This document shows positions 1 through 8,658 of a DNA stretch of 17,611 bases, piece after piece; within the stretch, counting starts at the first letter, position 1, and each line of letters opens with the position of its first letter. The position numbers and the translations under genes are program-made. Location: contig DATAFF010000099.1 of NCBI GenBank assembly GCA_036257595.1, forward strand, positions 1 through 17,611. Reading direction: 5' to 3'. The notes under the pieces are model-generated. The model worked only from the letters and a program-made list of their open reading frames with translations, made no database searches and was not told the DNA's origin. The DNA is from DATAFF01 sp036257595. Lineage in GTDB: Bacteria > Pseudomonadota > Alphaproteobacteria > Rhizobiales > Aestuariivirgaceae.

Positions 1-921
<921 letters not shown>

Positions 922-936
922 GTCATGCTCTCCTTA

Positions 937-2853
937 TCATTCTTGTAACTCATCTCGTATTATGCCGCGGGCCATCATGGCCTCGGAAATTTCATCCAGT
1001 ATGGCGGGGTCGTCGATGGTCGCGGGCAGTTTCCAGGGCTCGCAATCAGCCATGCGGCGCATGGTTCCGCGGAGGATCTTGCCGGACCGGGTCTTGGGCA
1101 GCCGCTTGATGGTGATCACCGTCCTGAGCGCGGCGACGGCGCCGATCACCTCGCGCACCCGCTGAACGCATTCGGACTCGATGGCGCCGCAGTCGCGGGC
1201 GACGCCGGCCTTGAGCACGACAAGGCCGAGCGGCACCTGGCCCTTGATCGTGTCCTTGATGCCGAGCACGGCACATTCGGCGACATCGGGGTGGGAGGCG
1301 AGCACCTCCTCCATCGCGCCGGTCGACAGTCGGTGGCCGGCGACATTGATGATGTCGTCGGTACGCGCCATGACGAAGAGGTAGCCATCCTCATCGCGAT
1401 AGCCGGCGTCGGCGGTCTCGTAATAGCCGGGAAACCGCGACAGGTAGCCCTGGCGGAAGCGCTCGTCGGCATTCCACAGGGTGGGCAGGCAGCCAGGCGG
1501 CAGCGGCAGCTTCACGGCGATGGCGCCGAGCGTGCCGGGTGCCGTCGGCCGGCCGTCGCTGGCAAGAACGGCGACGTCGTAGCCAGGCATCGGCACGCTC
1601 ACCGAGCCGTATTTCACCGGCAGCATGCCGAGCCCGACTGGATTGGCCGCCATCGGCCAGCCGCTCTCGGTCTGCCACCAATGGTCGATCACCGGCACTT
1701 TGAGCATGGACTCGGCCCATTTGATTGTGTCGGTGTCGGCACGCTCACCGGCGAGGAACAGGGTGCGGAATTGCGGCATCTCATAGCGGGCGATCTCGGC
1801 ACCCTGCGGGTCCTCGCGCTTGATGGCGCGAAAGGCGGTCGGCGCGGTGAACAGGGCGACGACGCCATGCTCGGCGATGACACGCCAGAAGGCGCCGGCA
1901 TCGGGCGTGCCGACGGGCTTGCCCTCATAGAGAACGCTCGCCGCGCCGGCGATCAGCGGTGCATAGACGATGTAGCTGTGGCCAACCACCCAGCCGATGT
2001 CGGAAGCGGCCCAGAAAGTCTCGCCGGGGGCGATGGAATAGATGTTGGTCATGGTCCAGGCGAGCGCCACCAGGTGACCGCCATTGTCGCGGACGATGCC
2101 CTTGGGCTGCCCGGTGGTTCCGGAAGTGTAGAGGATGTAGAGCGGATCGGTGGCCGCAACCGAAACGCAGGCCTCCTTGCGGCCACGCTGGCGAGCGACG
2201 GCAAGAAGGCCGGCAAGGTCATGATCGCGGCCGGGCATCAGCGGTGCTGCGAGCTCCGGACGCTGCAGCACGATCACCGACGAGACCGAGGTGTCGGCCT
2301 GGGCAAGGGCCTGGTCGAGCAGCGGCTTGTAGGCGATCACCCGCTGGGCCTCGATGCCGCAGGAGGCGGTGACGATGATCTTGGGCTTGGCGTCGTTGAT
2401 GCGGGTCATCAGCTCGGCCGCCGCAAAACCGCCGAACACCACCGAATGAATGGCGCCGAGCCGCGCCACCGCCAGCATGGCGATCACCGCCTCCGGCACC
2501 ATCGGCATGTAGATCAGCACGCGGTCGCCCTTGGCGGCGCCGAGATCGGCGAGAACCGCAGCGAACGTCTCGACCTCGTCGAGCAGCGCGCGGTAGTTGT
2601 AGCGGCGTCTAATGCCGGTCACCGGCGAATCGTAAATCAGCGCCAGCCGCTCGCCATGACCCGCAGCGACATGGCGGTCGAGACAATTCCAGGCGGTGTT
2701 GCACCTCGCACCGGCAAACCAGCGGTCGAGACCATCACGCCGGGTCAGCACCGCGTCCCAGGGTTCGAACCAGTCGATGGCAGACGCCGCCTCGGCCCAG
2801 AACGCTTCAGGATCGCGCTGCCACGCGGCGTAGACGTCATGATATCGGCTCAT
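937..2853 (-). CDS. prpE: Propionyl-CoA synthetase (propionate:CoA ligase)
   Basis: A 638-residue AMP-forming acyl-CoA synthetase of the acetyl/propionyl-CoA synthetase group. It activates propionate (and often acetate) to the acyl-CoA through an acyl-adenylate. The N-terminal ACAS-type region begins [20 protein letters not shown]. The P-loop [11 protein letters not shown], the WWQTESGWP block typical of ACS/PrpE, the hinge region around the YETADAGY and [12 protein letters not shown] blocks, and the C-terminal [11 protein letters not shown] are all present. The catalytic lysine of SGK is residue 592 when the ATG at 2853 is used. A longer reading from 2874 adds seven residues, but GGAG lies just upstream of 2853 and conservation starts there. 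In other bacteria this lysine is acetylated by Pat-type enzymes. An acetyl-CoA synthetase is the main alternative, but the length and the WWQTESGWP block favour PrpE. Confidence 0.9.
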
Positions 2854-2962
2854 TGTCGCGGCTCCAGTCCTCACCTCATTGTTGGCACGGACAGTCGCTT
2901 GCGGGCAACTTCGGCGGCGGCCATGGTTGTGCGCGGGGGGTCATAGGATTAAGGGTATCGGC

Positions 2963-4180
2963 ATGGTCACCCCGTCCCATCCCGGCCGCGAGCACCGGGT
3001 CGACTTCCTGCGCGGCGCTGCGCTCTTCATCATCTTCATCAATCACATTCCCGGCAATGCGCTGTCATATTTCACACCGGTCAATTACGGCTTTTCCGAT
3101 GCCGCCGAAATCTTCGTCACGCTCGCCGGCTTTGCGGCGGCGCAGGCATATTTTCCGACATTCGCCAAGGGTGAGCGGTTCGCGGCAACCTTGAAGAGCT
3201 GGCGGCGCGCCTGGCTGCTCTATCTCTGTCACATCGCCTCGACGATCGCCTGCGTCGCCATTCTCGCCGCCGCGGCCATCATCTTCGCCAAGCCTGGCTA
3301 CCTCGCCGATACGATTGAGCCGCTCTATGTCGATATCGCGCCGCTGTTCACCGAGCCGGCGCGCGGCTATATCGGCATCGCAACGCTCGGTCATCAGCTC
3401 GGCTATTTCAATATCCTGCCGATGTACATGGTGCTGCTGCTGGCCATGCCGGCGATCATGGCACTGGCACTGCACGGCATGGTGCCGCTGCTCACCGCCT
3501 CGGTCGCGCTGTGGATCGCCGCCGGCGTCTTCGCCATCGATTTTCCCAAATACCCGACGCATGGCGGCTGGTACTTCAATCCCTTCGCCTGGCAGGTCCT
3601 GCTGGTCGGCGGTTTCGCGCTCGGCCTGGCGTGGCGGCAGCATCTCAGCATCAAGCTGCCGGCCTGGCTGGTGGCGATCGCGGTGGGCTATGTCATCCTG
3701 GCCGCCATCGTCAGGACGCAGGAGCTTTGGGCCTATTTCCCTGCGCTGCCGCTGCCGCCGCTCATCTGGGGCTTCGAAAAGGGCTATGTCGCTCTGCCGC
3801 GCCTGCTGCATGGCATGGCGCTCCTGGTCATCTTGATGGGCACGCCGCTATGGGCGCTGCTCAAGAAAATCCCACCGGGCTCGCCATTCCATGCCATGGG
3901 GCGCAATGCATTGGCGGTGTTCTGCTGGGGATCGATCCTATGCCTGGTCGCGACCGTCGCCCGCTTCGAGATCGGCGGCGGCATCATCCTCGACCTCGTC
4001 ATCGTGGCGGCGCATTTCGCCATCGTCGCCGGTCTCGCCATGGTCCTCGACCGCGTCCGTGATCATCGACCGGTGAAGAGCATCGAACCGAGCGCGACCA
4101 GAAAGGACGGGAGCACCGCTCCGCAACTCGACCCGATGCCGCAAAATGCACTTCAGGAAGTGCGCATCAGGGGAGGATAG
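2963..4180 (+). CDS. opgC: OpgC-family membrane acyltransferase
   Basis: A 405-residue polytopic inner-membrane protein of the OpgC family. Characterised members add succinyl groups to osmoregulated periplasmic glucans. The family signature is at the N-terminus: RVDFLRGAALFIIFINHIPGN (residues 12-32, with the RxDxxRG core), then FSDAAEIFVTLAGF (44-57). About ten hydrophobic segments follow, with a charged cytoplasmic tail of about 35 residues at the end. The ATG at 2963 is chosen because AAGGG precedes it by 7 bases and the signature follows; the reading frame is open further upstream to 2879, but that extension is not membrane-like. It is divergent from prpE across about 109 bp. It ends 2 bp before the next gene, and its last codons hold that gene's ribosome binding site, so the two are likely coupled. 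The exact acyl donor and acceptor are not readable. Confidence 0.82.
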   Translation: MVTPSHPGREHRVDFLRGAALFIIFINHIPGNALSYFTPVNYGFSDAAEIFVTLAGFAAAQAYFPTFAKGERFAATLKSWRRAWLLYLCHIASTIACVAILAAAAIIFAKPGYLADTIEPLYVDIAPLFTEPARGYIGIATLGHQLGYFNILPMYMVLLLAMPAIMALALHGMVPLLTASVALWIAAGVFAIDFPKYPTHGGWYFNPFAWQVLLVGGFALGLAWRQHLSIKLPAWLVAIAVGYVILAAIVRTQELWAYFPALPLPPLIWGFEKGYVALPRLLHGMALLVILMGTPLWALLKKIPPGSPFHAMGRNALAVFCWGSILCLVATVARFEIGGGIILDLVIVAAHFAIVAGLAMVLDRVRDHRPVKSIEPSATRKDGSTAPQLDPMPQNALQEVRIRGG

Positions 4181-4182
4181 CC

Positions 4183-5811
4183 ATGACGACTGTTTATGAT
4201 ATCGACCTGGACAAGACCGGCGCGAACTATCAACCGCTGACGCCACTGACCTTTCTCGAACGGTCGGCCAAGGTCTATCCCGATCATCCGGCGATCATCC
4301 ATGGGTCGCTCCGGCGCGACTACCGCTCCTTCTACGCCCGCTCGCGGCAGCTGGCATCGGCGCTCGTCAGGCGCGGCATCGGCAAGGGCGATACCGTTTC
4401 GGTTCTGCTCGCCAATGCTCCGCCGATGCTCGAATGCCACTACGGGGTGCCGATGGCGGGGGCGGTGCTCAACACGCTCAACACCCGCCTCGATGCCGCA
4501 GTCATCGCCTTCTCGCTCGACCATGCGGCGAGCAAGCTCTTCATCGTCGATCGCGAGTTCTCGAGCGTCGCGGCAAAGGCGCTGACGATGACGCGGTCGG
4601 CGAAACCGATCGTGATCCATGCCGACGAGCGCGAGTTCGAGGTTCAGGGCGAACTGATCGGCGAGATGGACTATGAGGATTTCCTGCGCGGCGGCGATCC
4701 CGATCATGACTGGGCGATGCCCGACGACGAATGGAACGCGATTTCGCTGAACTACACGTCGGGAACCACCGGCGATCCCAAGGGCGTGGTGTATCACCAT
4801 CGCGGCGCCTACCTGCTGGCGCAGGGCAATGTCATCACGGCCGCGATGAAGAAGCATCCGGTCTATCTGTGGACATTGCCGATGTTCCACTGCAACGGCT
4901 GGTGCTTTCCCTGGACGATGTCGGTGATCGGCGGGACGCATGTCTGCCTGCGCTGGGTGCGCGCCAAGGCGATCTGGCAGGCGCTTGCCGAGCATCGGGT
5001 GACGCATCTGTGCGGCGCGCCGGTCGTGATGTCGACCATTCTCGGCGCACCGGCCGATGACAAGCGGCCGCTCAGTCAACCAGTCGAGTTCTTCACCGCG
5101 GCGGCGCCGCCGCCCGAGGCGGTGCTGGCGGCGATGGCGGAGGCCGGCTTCAACGTCACCCATCTCTACGGGCTGACCGAGACCTATGGACCTGCCGTAG
5201 TCAATGACTGGAAGGAGGACTGGTCGAGGCTCGCCTCGCCGCAGCAGGCGGCGCTCAAGGCGCGGCAGGGCGTGCGCTATTGTGCTCTCGAAGATCTGGC
5301 GGTGCTCGAGCCCGAGACCATGCAGCCGGTGGCGGCTGACGGCGCGACGATGGGCGAAGTGATGTTCCGCGGCAATGTGGTGATGAAGGGCTATCTCAAG
5401 AACAGGACCGCGACCGACGCGGCGTTCCGCGGCGGCTGGTTCCATTCCGGCGATCTCGGGGTGCTGCATCCCGATGGCTACATCCAGCTCAAGGACCGCT
5501 CGAAGGACATCATCATCTCGGGCGGCGAGAACATCTCGTCGATCGAGGTCGAGGATGCGCTCTACAAGCACCCGGCCGTCGCCGCGGCGGCGGTGGTGGC
5601 CAAGTCCGACGAGAAATGGGGCGAGAGCCCATGTGCCTTCATCGAGCTCAAGGCGGGCGCGACTGCGAGCGCCGAGGAGCTCATCGAATGGTGCCGCGAG
5701 CGGCTGGCGCGGTTCAAGGTGCCACGGCATGTGGTGTTCGCCGAGCTGCCCAAGACCTCGACAGGCAAGATCCAGAAATTCCGCTTACGGGAGATGGCGA
5801 AGGACGTATGA
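4183..5811 (+). CDS. AMP-binding acyl-CoA synthetase (fatty/organic acid:CoA ligase)
   Basis: A complete 542-residue ANL-superfamily ligase that adenylates a carboxylic acid and transfers it to CoA. Motifs in order are the P-loop YTSGTTGDPKG (191-201), the substrate-pocket region LPMFHCNGW (232-240), A5 YGLTET (329-334), A7 HSGD (421-424), A8 KDRSKDIIISGGENISS (437-453) and A10 PKTSTGK with catalytic Lys529. The overall pattern resembles the medium-chain/AlkK-like and methylmercaptopropionate-CoA ligase (DmdB-like) group more than long-chain FadD. GGGGAGG in the end of opgC gives a good ribosome binding site 2 bp before the preceding stop, suggesting an operon. The substrate is unknown. Its pairing with an OpgC-type acyltransferase could mean it supplies an acyl-CoA to it, but that is only inference. 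Confidence 0.9.
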   Translation: MTTVYDIDLDKTGANYQPLTPLTFLERSAKVYPDHPAIIHGSLRRDYRSFYARSRQLASALVRRGIGKGDTVSVLLANAPPMLECHYGVPMAGAVLNTLNTRLDAAVIAFSLDHAASKLFIVDREFSSVAAKALTMTRSAKPIVIHADEREFEVQGELIGEMDYEDFLRGGDPDHDWAMPDDEWNAISLNYTSGTTGDPKGVVYHHRGAYLLAQGNVITAAMKKHPVYLWTLPMFHCNGWCFPWTMSVIGGTHVCLRWVRAKAIWQALAEHRVTHLCGAPVVMSTILGAPADDKRPLSQPVEFFTAAAPPPEAVLAAMAEAGFNVTHLYGLTETYGPAVVNDWKEDWSRLASPQQAALKARQGVRYCALEDLAVLEPETMQPVAADGATMGEVMFRGNVVMKGYLKNRTATDAAFRGGWFHSGDLGVLHPDGYIQLKDRSKDIIISGGENISSIEVEDALYKHPAVAAAAVVAKSDEKWGESPCAFIELKAGATASAEELIEWCRERLARFKVPRHVVFAELPKTSTGKIQKFRLREMAKDV

Positions 5812-5856
5812 GAGCGGATTGTCGCGGAATTGGTTAACGGGGCTCTAAAACGCACA

Positions 5857-5880
5857 CGCCGCCGGATGGGACCAGCGGCG
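5857..5880. other. GC-rich hairpin between convergent genes
   Basis: CGCCGC (5857-5862) pairs perfectly with GCGGCG (5875-5880) around a 12-base loop. It lies in the 115-bp gap between the convergent acyl-CoA ligase and YdcH-like genes, where a bidirectional terminator would be expected, but there is no clear T tract on either side. The role as terminator is a guess from position. Confidence 0.35.
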
Positions 5881-5896
5881 CTTCAGCAGGGACCTC

Positions 5897-5913
5897 GGTG
5901 CAGCAAATGCACC
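5897..5913. other. Perfect hairpin GGTGCA-GCAAA-TGCACC
   Basis: A six-base-pair perfect inverted repeat with a five-base loop lies 14 bp beyond the stop of the minus-strand YdcH-like gene and downstream of the plus-strand acyl-CoA ligase. With the neighbouring stem at 5857-5880 it may end or stabilise either transcript. No U tract follows. Confidence 0.35.
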
Positions 5914-5926
5914 AGTCGCCTTTCGG

Positions 5927-6106
5927 TCAGTGTCGCGACAGCTGCGACTCCAAGCGATTCATTTCATCTTTAAGCTTCAGCTTCTTTCGCTTCAGTTCTG
6001 CGATCTCCTGGTCTGACGAGCTTGGGTGCGAAAGCGCATCCTGAAGTTCGCTTTCCAGAGCCTTGTGCTTGGCTGCGAGTTCGCTCAGATGCGATTGAAG
6101 TGACAT
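5927..6106 (-). CDS. YdcH family (DUF465) small coiled-coil protein
   Basis: A 59-residue, highly charged helical protein. The core LAAKHKALESELQDAL followed by IAELKRKKLKLKDEMNRLE fits the YdcH/DUF465 family, in which a helical hairpin is built around H-x-x-L-E and L-K-x-x-K-L-x-L-K-D repeats. The family has no established biochemical role. The ATG at 6106 is chosen because GGAGG sits 8 bases upstream and the family begins there; an in-frame extension to 6256 has no family similarity. A second family member lies divergently at 6286. Confidence 0.85.
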   Translation of the reverse strand: MSLQSHLSELAAKHKALESELQDALSHPSSSDQEIAELKRKKLKLKDEMNRLESQLSRH

Positions 6107-6285
6107 CAGGTTTCCTCCACGATGGATGACCCACGGATCAACTGTGACACATCCGCAACGAAATGTCGAACGTGCCGTGACGAACCCGACCCTAGCGTGC
6201 AACCTTGCGGGCAGAATCGCCGGAAGGTTATTGATTCGGCTGTCGTCCGTCACCACAATGACGGAACATAGCGAGTGAAAGCGCC
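6107..6285. promoter_or_regulatory. Divergent intergenic region of the two YdcH-like genes
   Basis: This 179-bp gap must hold the promoters for both divergent DUF465 genes. A 7-bp inverted repeat, TCCGTCA (6246-6252) and TGACGGA (6259-6265), lies 20-40 bases upstream of the right-hand start, where it could be an operator or a 5' leader hairpin. I could not assign confident -35/-10 boxes. Confidence 0.35.
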
Positions 6286-6501
6286 ATGAATGTGCCGCTG
6301 GAACTTACCCCGGATGAGCTGCGCGCAAAAATCGCTGGATTGAAGCAGCACCATCGCGATCTCGACGCTGCGATCGAGTCGCTCGAGCGCTCGGGCATTG
6401 CCGATCAGCTGCAGCTCAGGCGGTTGAAAAAACAGAAATTAACCTTAAAGGACCAGATCACGCTGCTCGAGAGCCAGCTGCTCCCGGATATCATCGCCTG
6501 A
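6286..6501 (+). CDS. YdcH family (DUF465) small coiled-coil protein, second copy
   Basis: A 71-residue helical protein with the same layout as its divergent neighbour: HHRDLDAAIESLE, then LQLRRLKKQKLTLKDQITLLESQL. The shared tail pattern (L-K-K-x-K-L-x-L-K-D-x-x-x-x-L-E-S-Q-L) shows the two are paralogues, though they differ over most other positions. The ATG at 6286 has only a weak purine stretch upstream. It ends 54 bp before purE on the same strand, so it may be the first gene of a transcript that includes purEK. No function is established for the family. Confidence 0.8.
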   Translation: MNVPLELTPDELRAKIAGLKQHHRDLDAAIESLERSGIADQLQLRRLKKQKLTLKDQITLLESQLLPDIIA

Positions 6502-6542
6502 TTGCATCGCATCGGCCACAACCTATAATCCACAGGCTTGCG

Positions 6543-6549
6543 AAGGGAG
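6543..6549 (+). promoter_or_regulatory. Ribosome binding site deciding the purE TTG start
   Basis: AAGGGAG sits six bases before the TTG at 6556. An alternative in-frame TTG at 6538 lies upstream of this site and would place it inside the coding region, so 6556 is the better start. Confidence 0.7.
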
Positions 6550-6555
6550 TTCACC

Positions 6556-7056
6556 TTGACCACCGAGCAAGCCGCGTCGATCGCCATCATCATGGGCAGC
6601 CAGTCGGACTGGCAGACCATGCGCCACGCCGCCCGCCTGCTGACCGAGCTCGCGATCCCGCATGAGGCGCGCATCATCTCGGCGCATCGCACGCCGGAGC
6701 GGCTCTACGATTTTGCCAAGAATGCGGCAGCGCAGGGGTTTCGGGTGATCATCGCCGGCGCCGGCGGAGCAGCACATCTCCCCGGCATGACGGCGGCTCT
6801 CACTTCGCTTCCGGTTCTCGGGGTGCCGATGGAGACCCAGGCCTTCGGCGGCAAGGACAGCCTGCTATCGATCGTCCAGATGCCGGCCGGGGTGCCGGTC
6901 GGGGCGCTTGCCGTCGGCAAGGCGGGTGCGATCAATGCGGCGCTGCTGGCGGCGCGCATCCTGGCGCTCGGCGATGCGGCCCTTGCCCAGCGCTTGGCGC
7001 AATGGACAGCGCAGCAGACGGGGGCGGTGGGGTTCAGGCCGGACGATGAATCCTGA
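6556..7056 (+). CDS. purE: N5-carboxyaminoimidazole ribonucleotide mutase
   Basis: A 166-residue class I PurE. It converts N5-CAIR, made by PurK, to CAIR in de novo purine synthesis in the cytoplasm. The motifs are GSQSD near the N-terminus, SAHRTP with the active-site His, AGGAAHLPGM, PVLGVPMET and SIVQMPAGVPV, all typical of bacterial PurE; the length is normal. No in-frame ATG is suitable. TTG at 6556 follows AAGGGAG at six bases and is chosen over the TTG at 6538. The stop overlaps the purK start by 11 bp (ATGAATCCTGA), which implies translational coupling of the two steps. Confidence 0.95.
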   Translation: MTTEQAASIAIIMGSQSDWQTMRHAARLLTELAIPHEARIISAHRTPERLYDFAKNAAAQGFRVIIAGAGGAAHLPGMTAALTSLPVLGVPMETQAFGGKDSLLSIVQMPAGVPVGALAVGKAGAINAALLAARILALGDAALAQRLAQWTAQQTGAVGFRPDDES

Positions 7057-8137
7057 AACGCCGCTCAAGCCCGGCGCCGTCATCGGTATTCTCGGCGGCG
7101 GCCAGCTCGGCCGCATGCTGGCACTGGCAGCGGCGCGCCTTGGTCTTCGCTGTCACATATACGCGCCGAAGGGCGACAACCCGGCATTCGAAGTGGCGCA
7201 TCAGGCGACCGAAGCGGCCTATGAGGACGATGTCGCGCTCGCCGCCTTTGCCCGTTCGGTCGCGGTCGCGACCTATGAGTTCGAAAATATACCGGTCGAT
7301 GCGGCAAGGGCTGTGGCAGCTTTGGTGCCGCTTGCTCCCGGCGCCAAGGTGCTCGAGGTCACCCAGGATCGCGTCAAGGAGAAGAGCTTCGTGCGCGACT
7401 GCGGCCTCGGGGTGCCCGGCTTTCTTCCGGTGGCATCCGCCGAAGAGCTCGACCACGCGCTCGAGAGCGTCGGCCGACCGGCGGTCCTGAAGTCGCGGCG
7501 AATGGGCTATGACGGCAAGGGCCAGGCGGTGATCGGATCGGGGGACGATTCCGGGCAGGCCTTCCGGAGCATTGGCGCAGTCGCGGCGATCGTCGAGGCC
7601 TTTGTTCCCTTCGCGGCCGAGATCTCGGTCATTGCGGCGCGGGGGCGCGACGGTTCTTTCGCCGCCTATGACATCCCGCAGAACCGTCACCGCGACGGGA
7701 TCTTGCGGAGCTCGGTGGTGCCGGCACCGATCAAGCCCGCGACGGCGGAGGCGGCCAAGACCATGGCGATGCGGCTGATGGCGGAGCTCGATTATGTCGG
7801 GGTGATGGCGACGGAGATGTTCCTGGTCGATGATCGGGGGCGCGACCTGCTGCTGGTGAACGAGATCGCCCCGCGTGTCCACAATTCCGGCCATTGGACG
7901 ATCGATGCCTGCACGGTCTCGCAGTTCGAGCAGCATATTCGGGCCATTGCCGGCTGGCCGCTCGGCAATCCGATCCGCCACAGCGATGCCGTCATGGAGA
8001 ATCTGATCGGGGAGGAGATCGAGCGCTGGCCGGCACTGGCGACAGAACCCGGGCTGGCACTCCATCTTTACGGGAAATCCGAGACACGACGGGGAAGAAA
8101 AATGGGGCATTTTACGCGACTTATGCCCAGCAATTGA
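7046..8137 (+). CDS. purK: N5-carboxyaminoimidazole ribonucleotide synthase
   Basis: A 363-residue ATP-grasp ligase that uses ATP and bicarbonate to carboxylate AIR to N5-CAIR, the substrate of PurE. The glycine-rich start GILGGGQLGRML (residues 14-25), the ATP-grasp segments KSRRMGYDGKGQ and EISVIAARG, the metal/ATP site NEIAPRVHNSGHWTIDA, and the C-terminal LYGKSETRRGRKMGH are all clear. The ATG at 7046 lies inside the end of purE. The open frame continues upstream of it, but that part is the out-of-frame shadow of purE and lacks similarity. Length and motifs indicate a complete, functional gene. Confidence 0.95.
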   Translation: MNPETPLKPGAVIGILGGGQLGRMLALAAARLGLRCHIYAPKGDNPAFEVAHQATEAAYEDDVALAAFARSVAVATYEFENIPVDAARAVAALVPLAPGAKVLEVTQDRVKEKSFVRDCGLGVPGFLPVASAEELDHALESVGRPAVLKSRRMGYDGKGQAVIGSGDDSGQAFRSIGAVAAIVEAFVPFAAEISVIAARGRDGSFAAYDIPQNRHRDGILRSSVVPAPIKPATAEAAKTMAMRLMAELDYVGVMATEMFLVDDRGRDLLLVNEIAPRVHNSGHWTIDACTVSQFEQHIRAIAGWPLGNPIRHSDAVMENLIGEEIERWPALATEPGLALHLYGKSETRRGRKMGHFTRLMPSN

Positions 8138-8192
8138 CATGTCCCCTCGACAGGAAGAGACGTTTCTGGTATCAGCGCCTCAGGATTCGGGG

Positions 8193-8246
8193 GCGGCTTC
8201 GGCCGCTCTCATGGTCTGTGCGCCTCGAAGAAGGCAGCAGACCATG
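8193..8246 (+). promoter_or_regulatory. Two tandem hairpins in the rpsU leader / purK trailer
   Basis: The first is GCGGC-TTCG-GCCGC (8193-8206), a perfect stem with a stable UUCG tetraloop. Three bases later CATGGTCTG (8210-8218) pairs perfectly with CAGACCATG (8238-8246), with an inner GCCT/AGGC stem (8222-8225 with 8232-8235). No U tract follows, so an ordinary intrinsic terminator is unlikely. The position 48 bases before the rpsU start suggests an RNA processing site separating purK from rpsU, or a leader sensing S21; both are inferences. Confidence 0.5.
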
Positions 8247-8293
8247 CCCGGAATATCGAACATCACAGGTCCAACACGCGAGGTCATAGGCTC

Positions 8294-8542
8294 GTGCAGG
8301 TTATCGTTCGCGACAACAACGTCGATCAGGCGCTCAAAGCCCTCAAGAAAAAAATGCAGCGCGAGGGCATTTTCCGCGAGATGAAGCTCCGCGGTCATTA
8401 TGAAAAACCATCCGAGAAGCGCGCCCGCGAGAAGGCGGAAGCGATTCGCCGGGCCCGCAAGCTGGCACGCAAGCGCGCCCAGCGCGAGAGCGGCGTGCCC
8501 CAGAAGCCAGCGGCAGCACGCCCGGCGGCTCAGCCACGGTAG
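8294..8542 (+). CDS. rpsU: 30S ribosomal protein bS21
   Basis: An 82-residue, very basic protein. Residues 1-60 match bS21: MQVIVRDNNVDQALKALKKK, then the EGIFREMK and YEKPSEKR..KAEAIRRARKLARK blocks. A short Ala/Pro-rich tail extends it (ending AAARPAAQPR), as in many rhizobial S21 proteins. S21 binds the 30S platform near the anti-Shine-Dalgarno end of 16S rRNA and helps initiation. The start is GTG at 8294, fixed by the conserved N-terminus; the Shine-Dalgarno (AGG) is weak, which may allow autoregulation through the hairpins upstream. Confidence 0.95.
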   Translation: MQVIVRDNNVDQALKALKKKMQREGIFREMKLRGHYEKPSEKRAREKAEAIRRARKLARKRAQRESGVPQKPAAARPAAQPR

Positions 8543-8594
8543 CGAAGGTGCCCCGAAGGGACGGATGAGGGGCAATCAATGGCAATCGGCATCA

Positions 8595-8653
8595 GGCAGT
8601 AGGCAGTAGGCAGGCGAAGAGCGCAGCCTAATGCCTCATTGCCGACTGCCTCT
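8595..8653. repeat. Heptamer-derived inverted repeat between rpsU and pntB
   Basis: On the plus strand GGCAGTA is repeated about 2.6 times from 8595 to 8613. After a 13-base spacer, degenerate units of the same heptamer run in the opposite orientation to 8653. The two halves can pair as an imperfect hairpin. The minus strand across 8640-8653 reads AGAGGCAGTCGGCA, a 14-base string that recurs exactly at 12336-12349. The element begins a few bases past the pntB stop and fills the gap between two convergent genes, so it may act as their shared terminator. It is related to the array at 1-133. Confidence 0.8.
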
Positions 8654-8658
8654 TAAGG

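Noticed and set aside
1291..2946. A 551-codon plus-strand open frame opposite prpE
   Set aside because: Same shadow pattern; prpE is intact with its catalytic lysine on the minus strand.
4153..5730. A 525-codon minus-strand open frame opposite the acyl-CoA ligase
   Set aside because: Its composition (Arg, His, Asp-rich) and lack of motifs mark it as a shadow of the ligase, which has all catalytic motifs in the other strand.
8139..8384. An 81-codon open frame starting just after purK
   Set aside because: It overlaps rpsU out of frame and covers the two leader hairpins; there is no Shine-Dalgarno or recognisable similarity.
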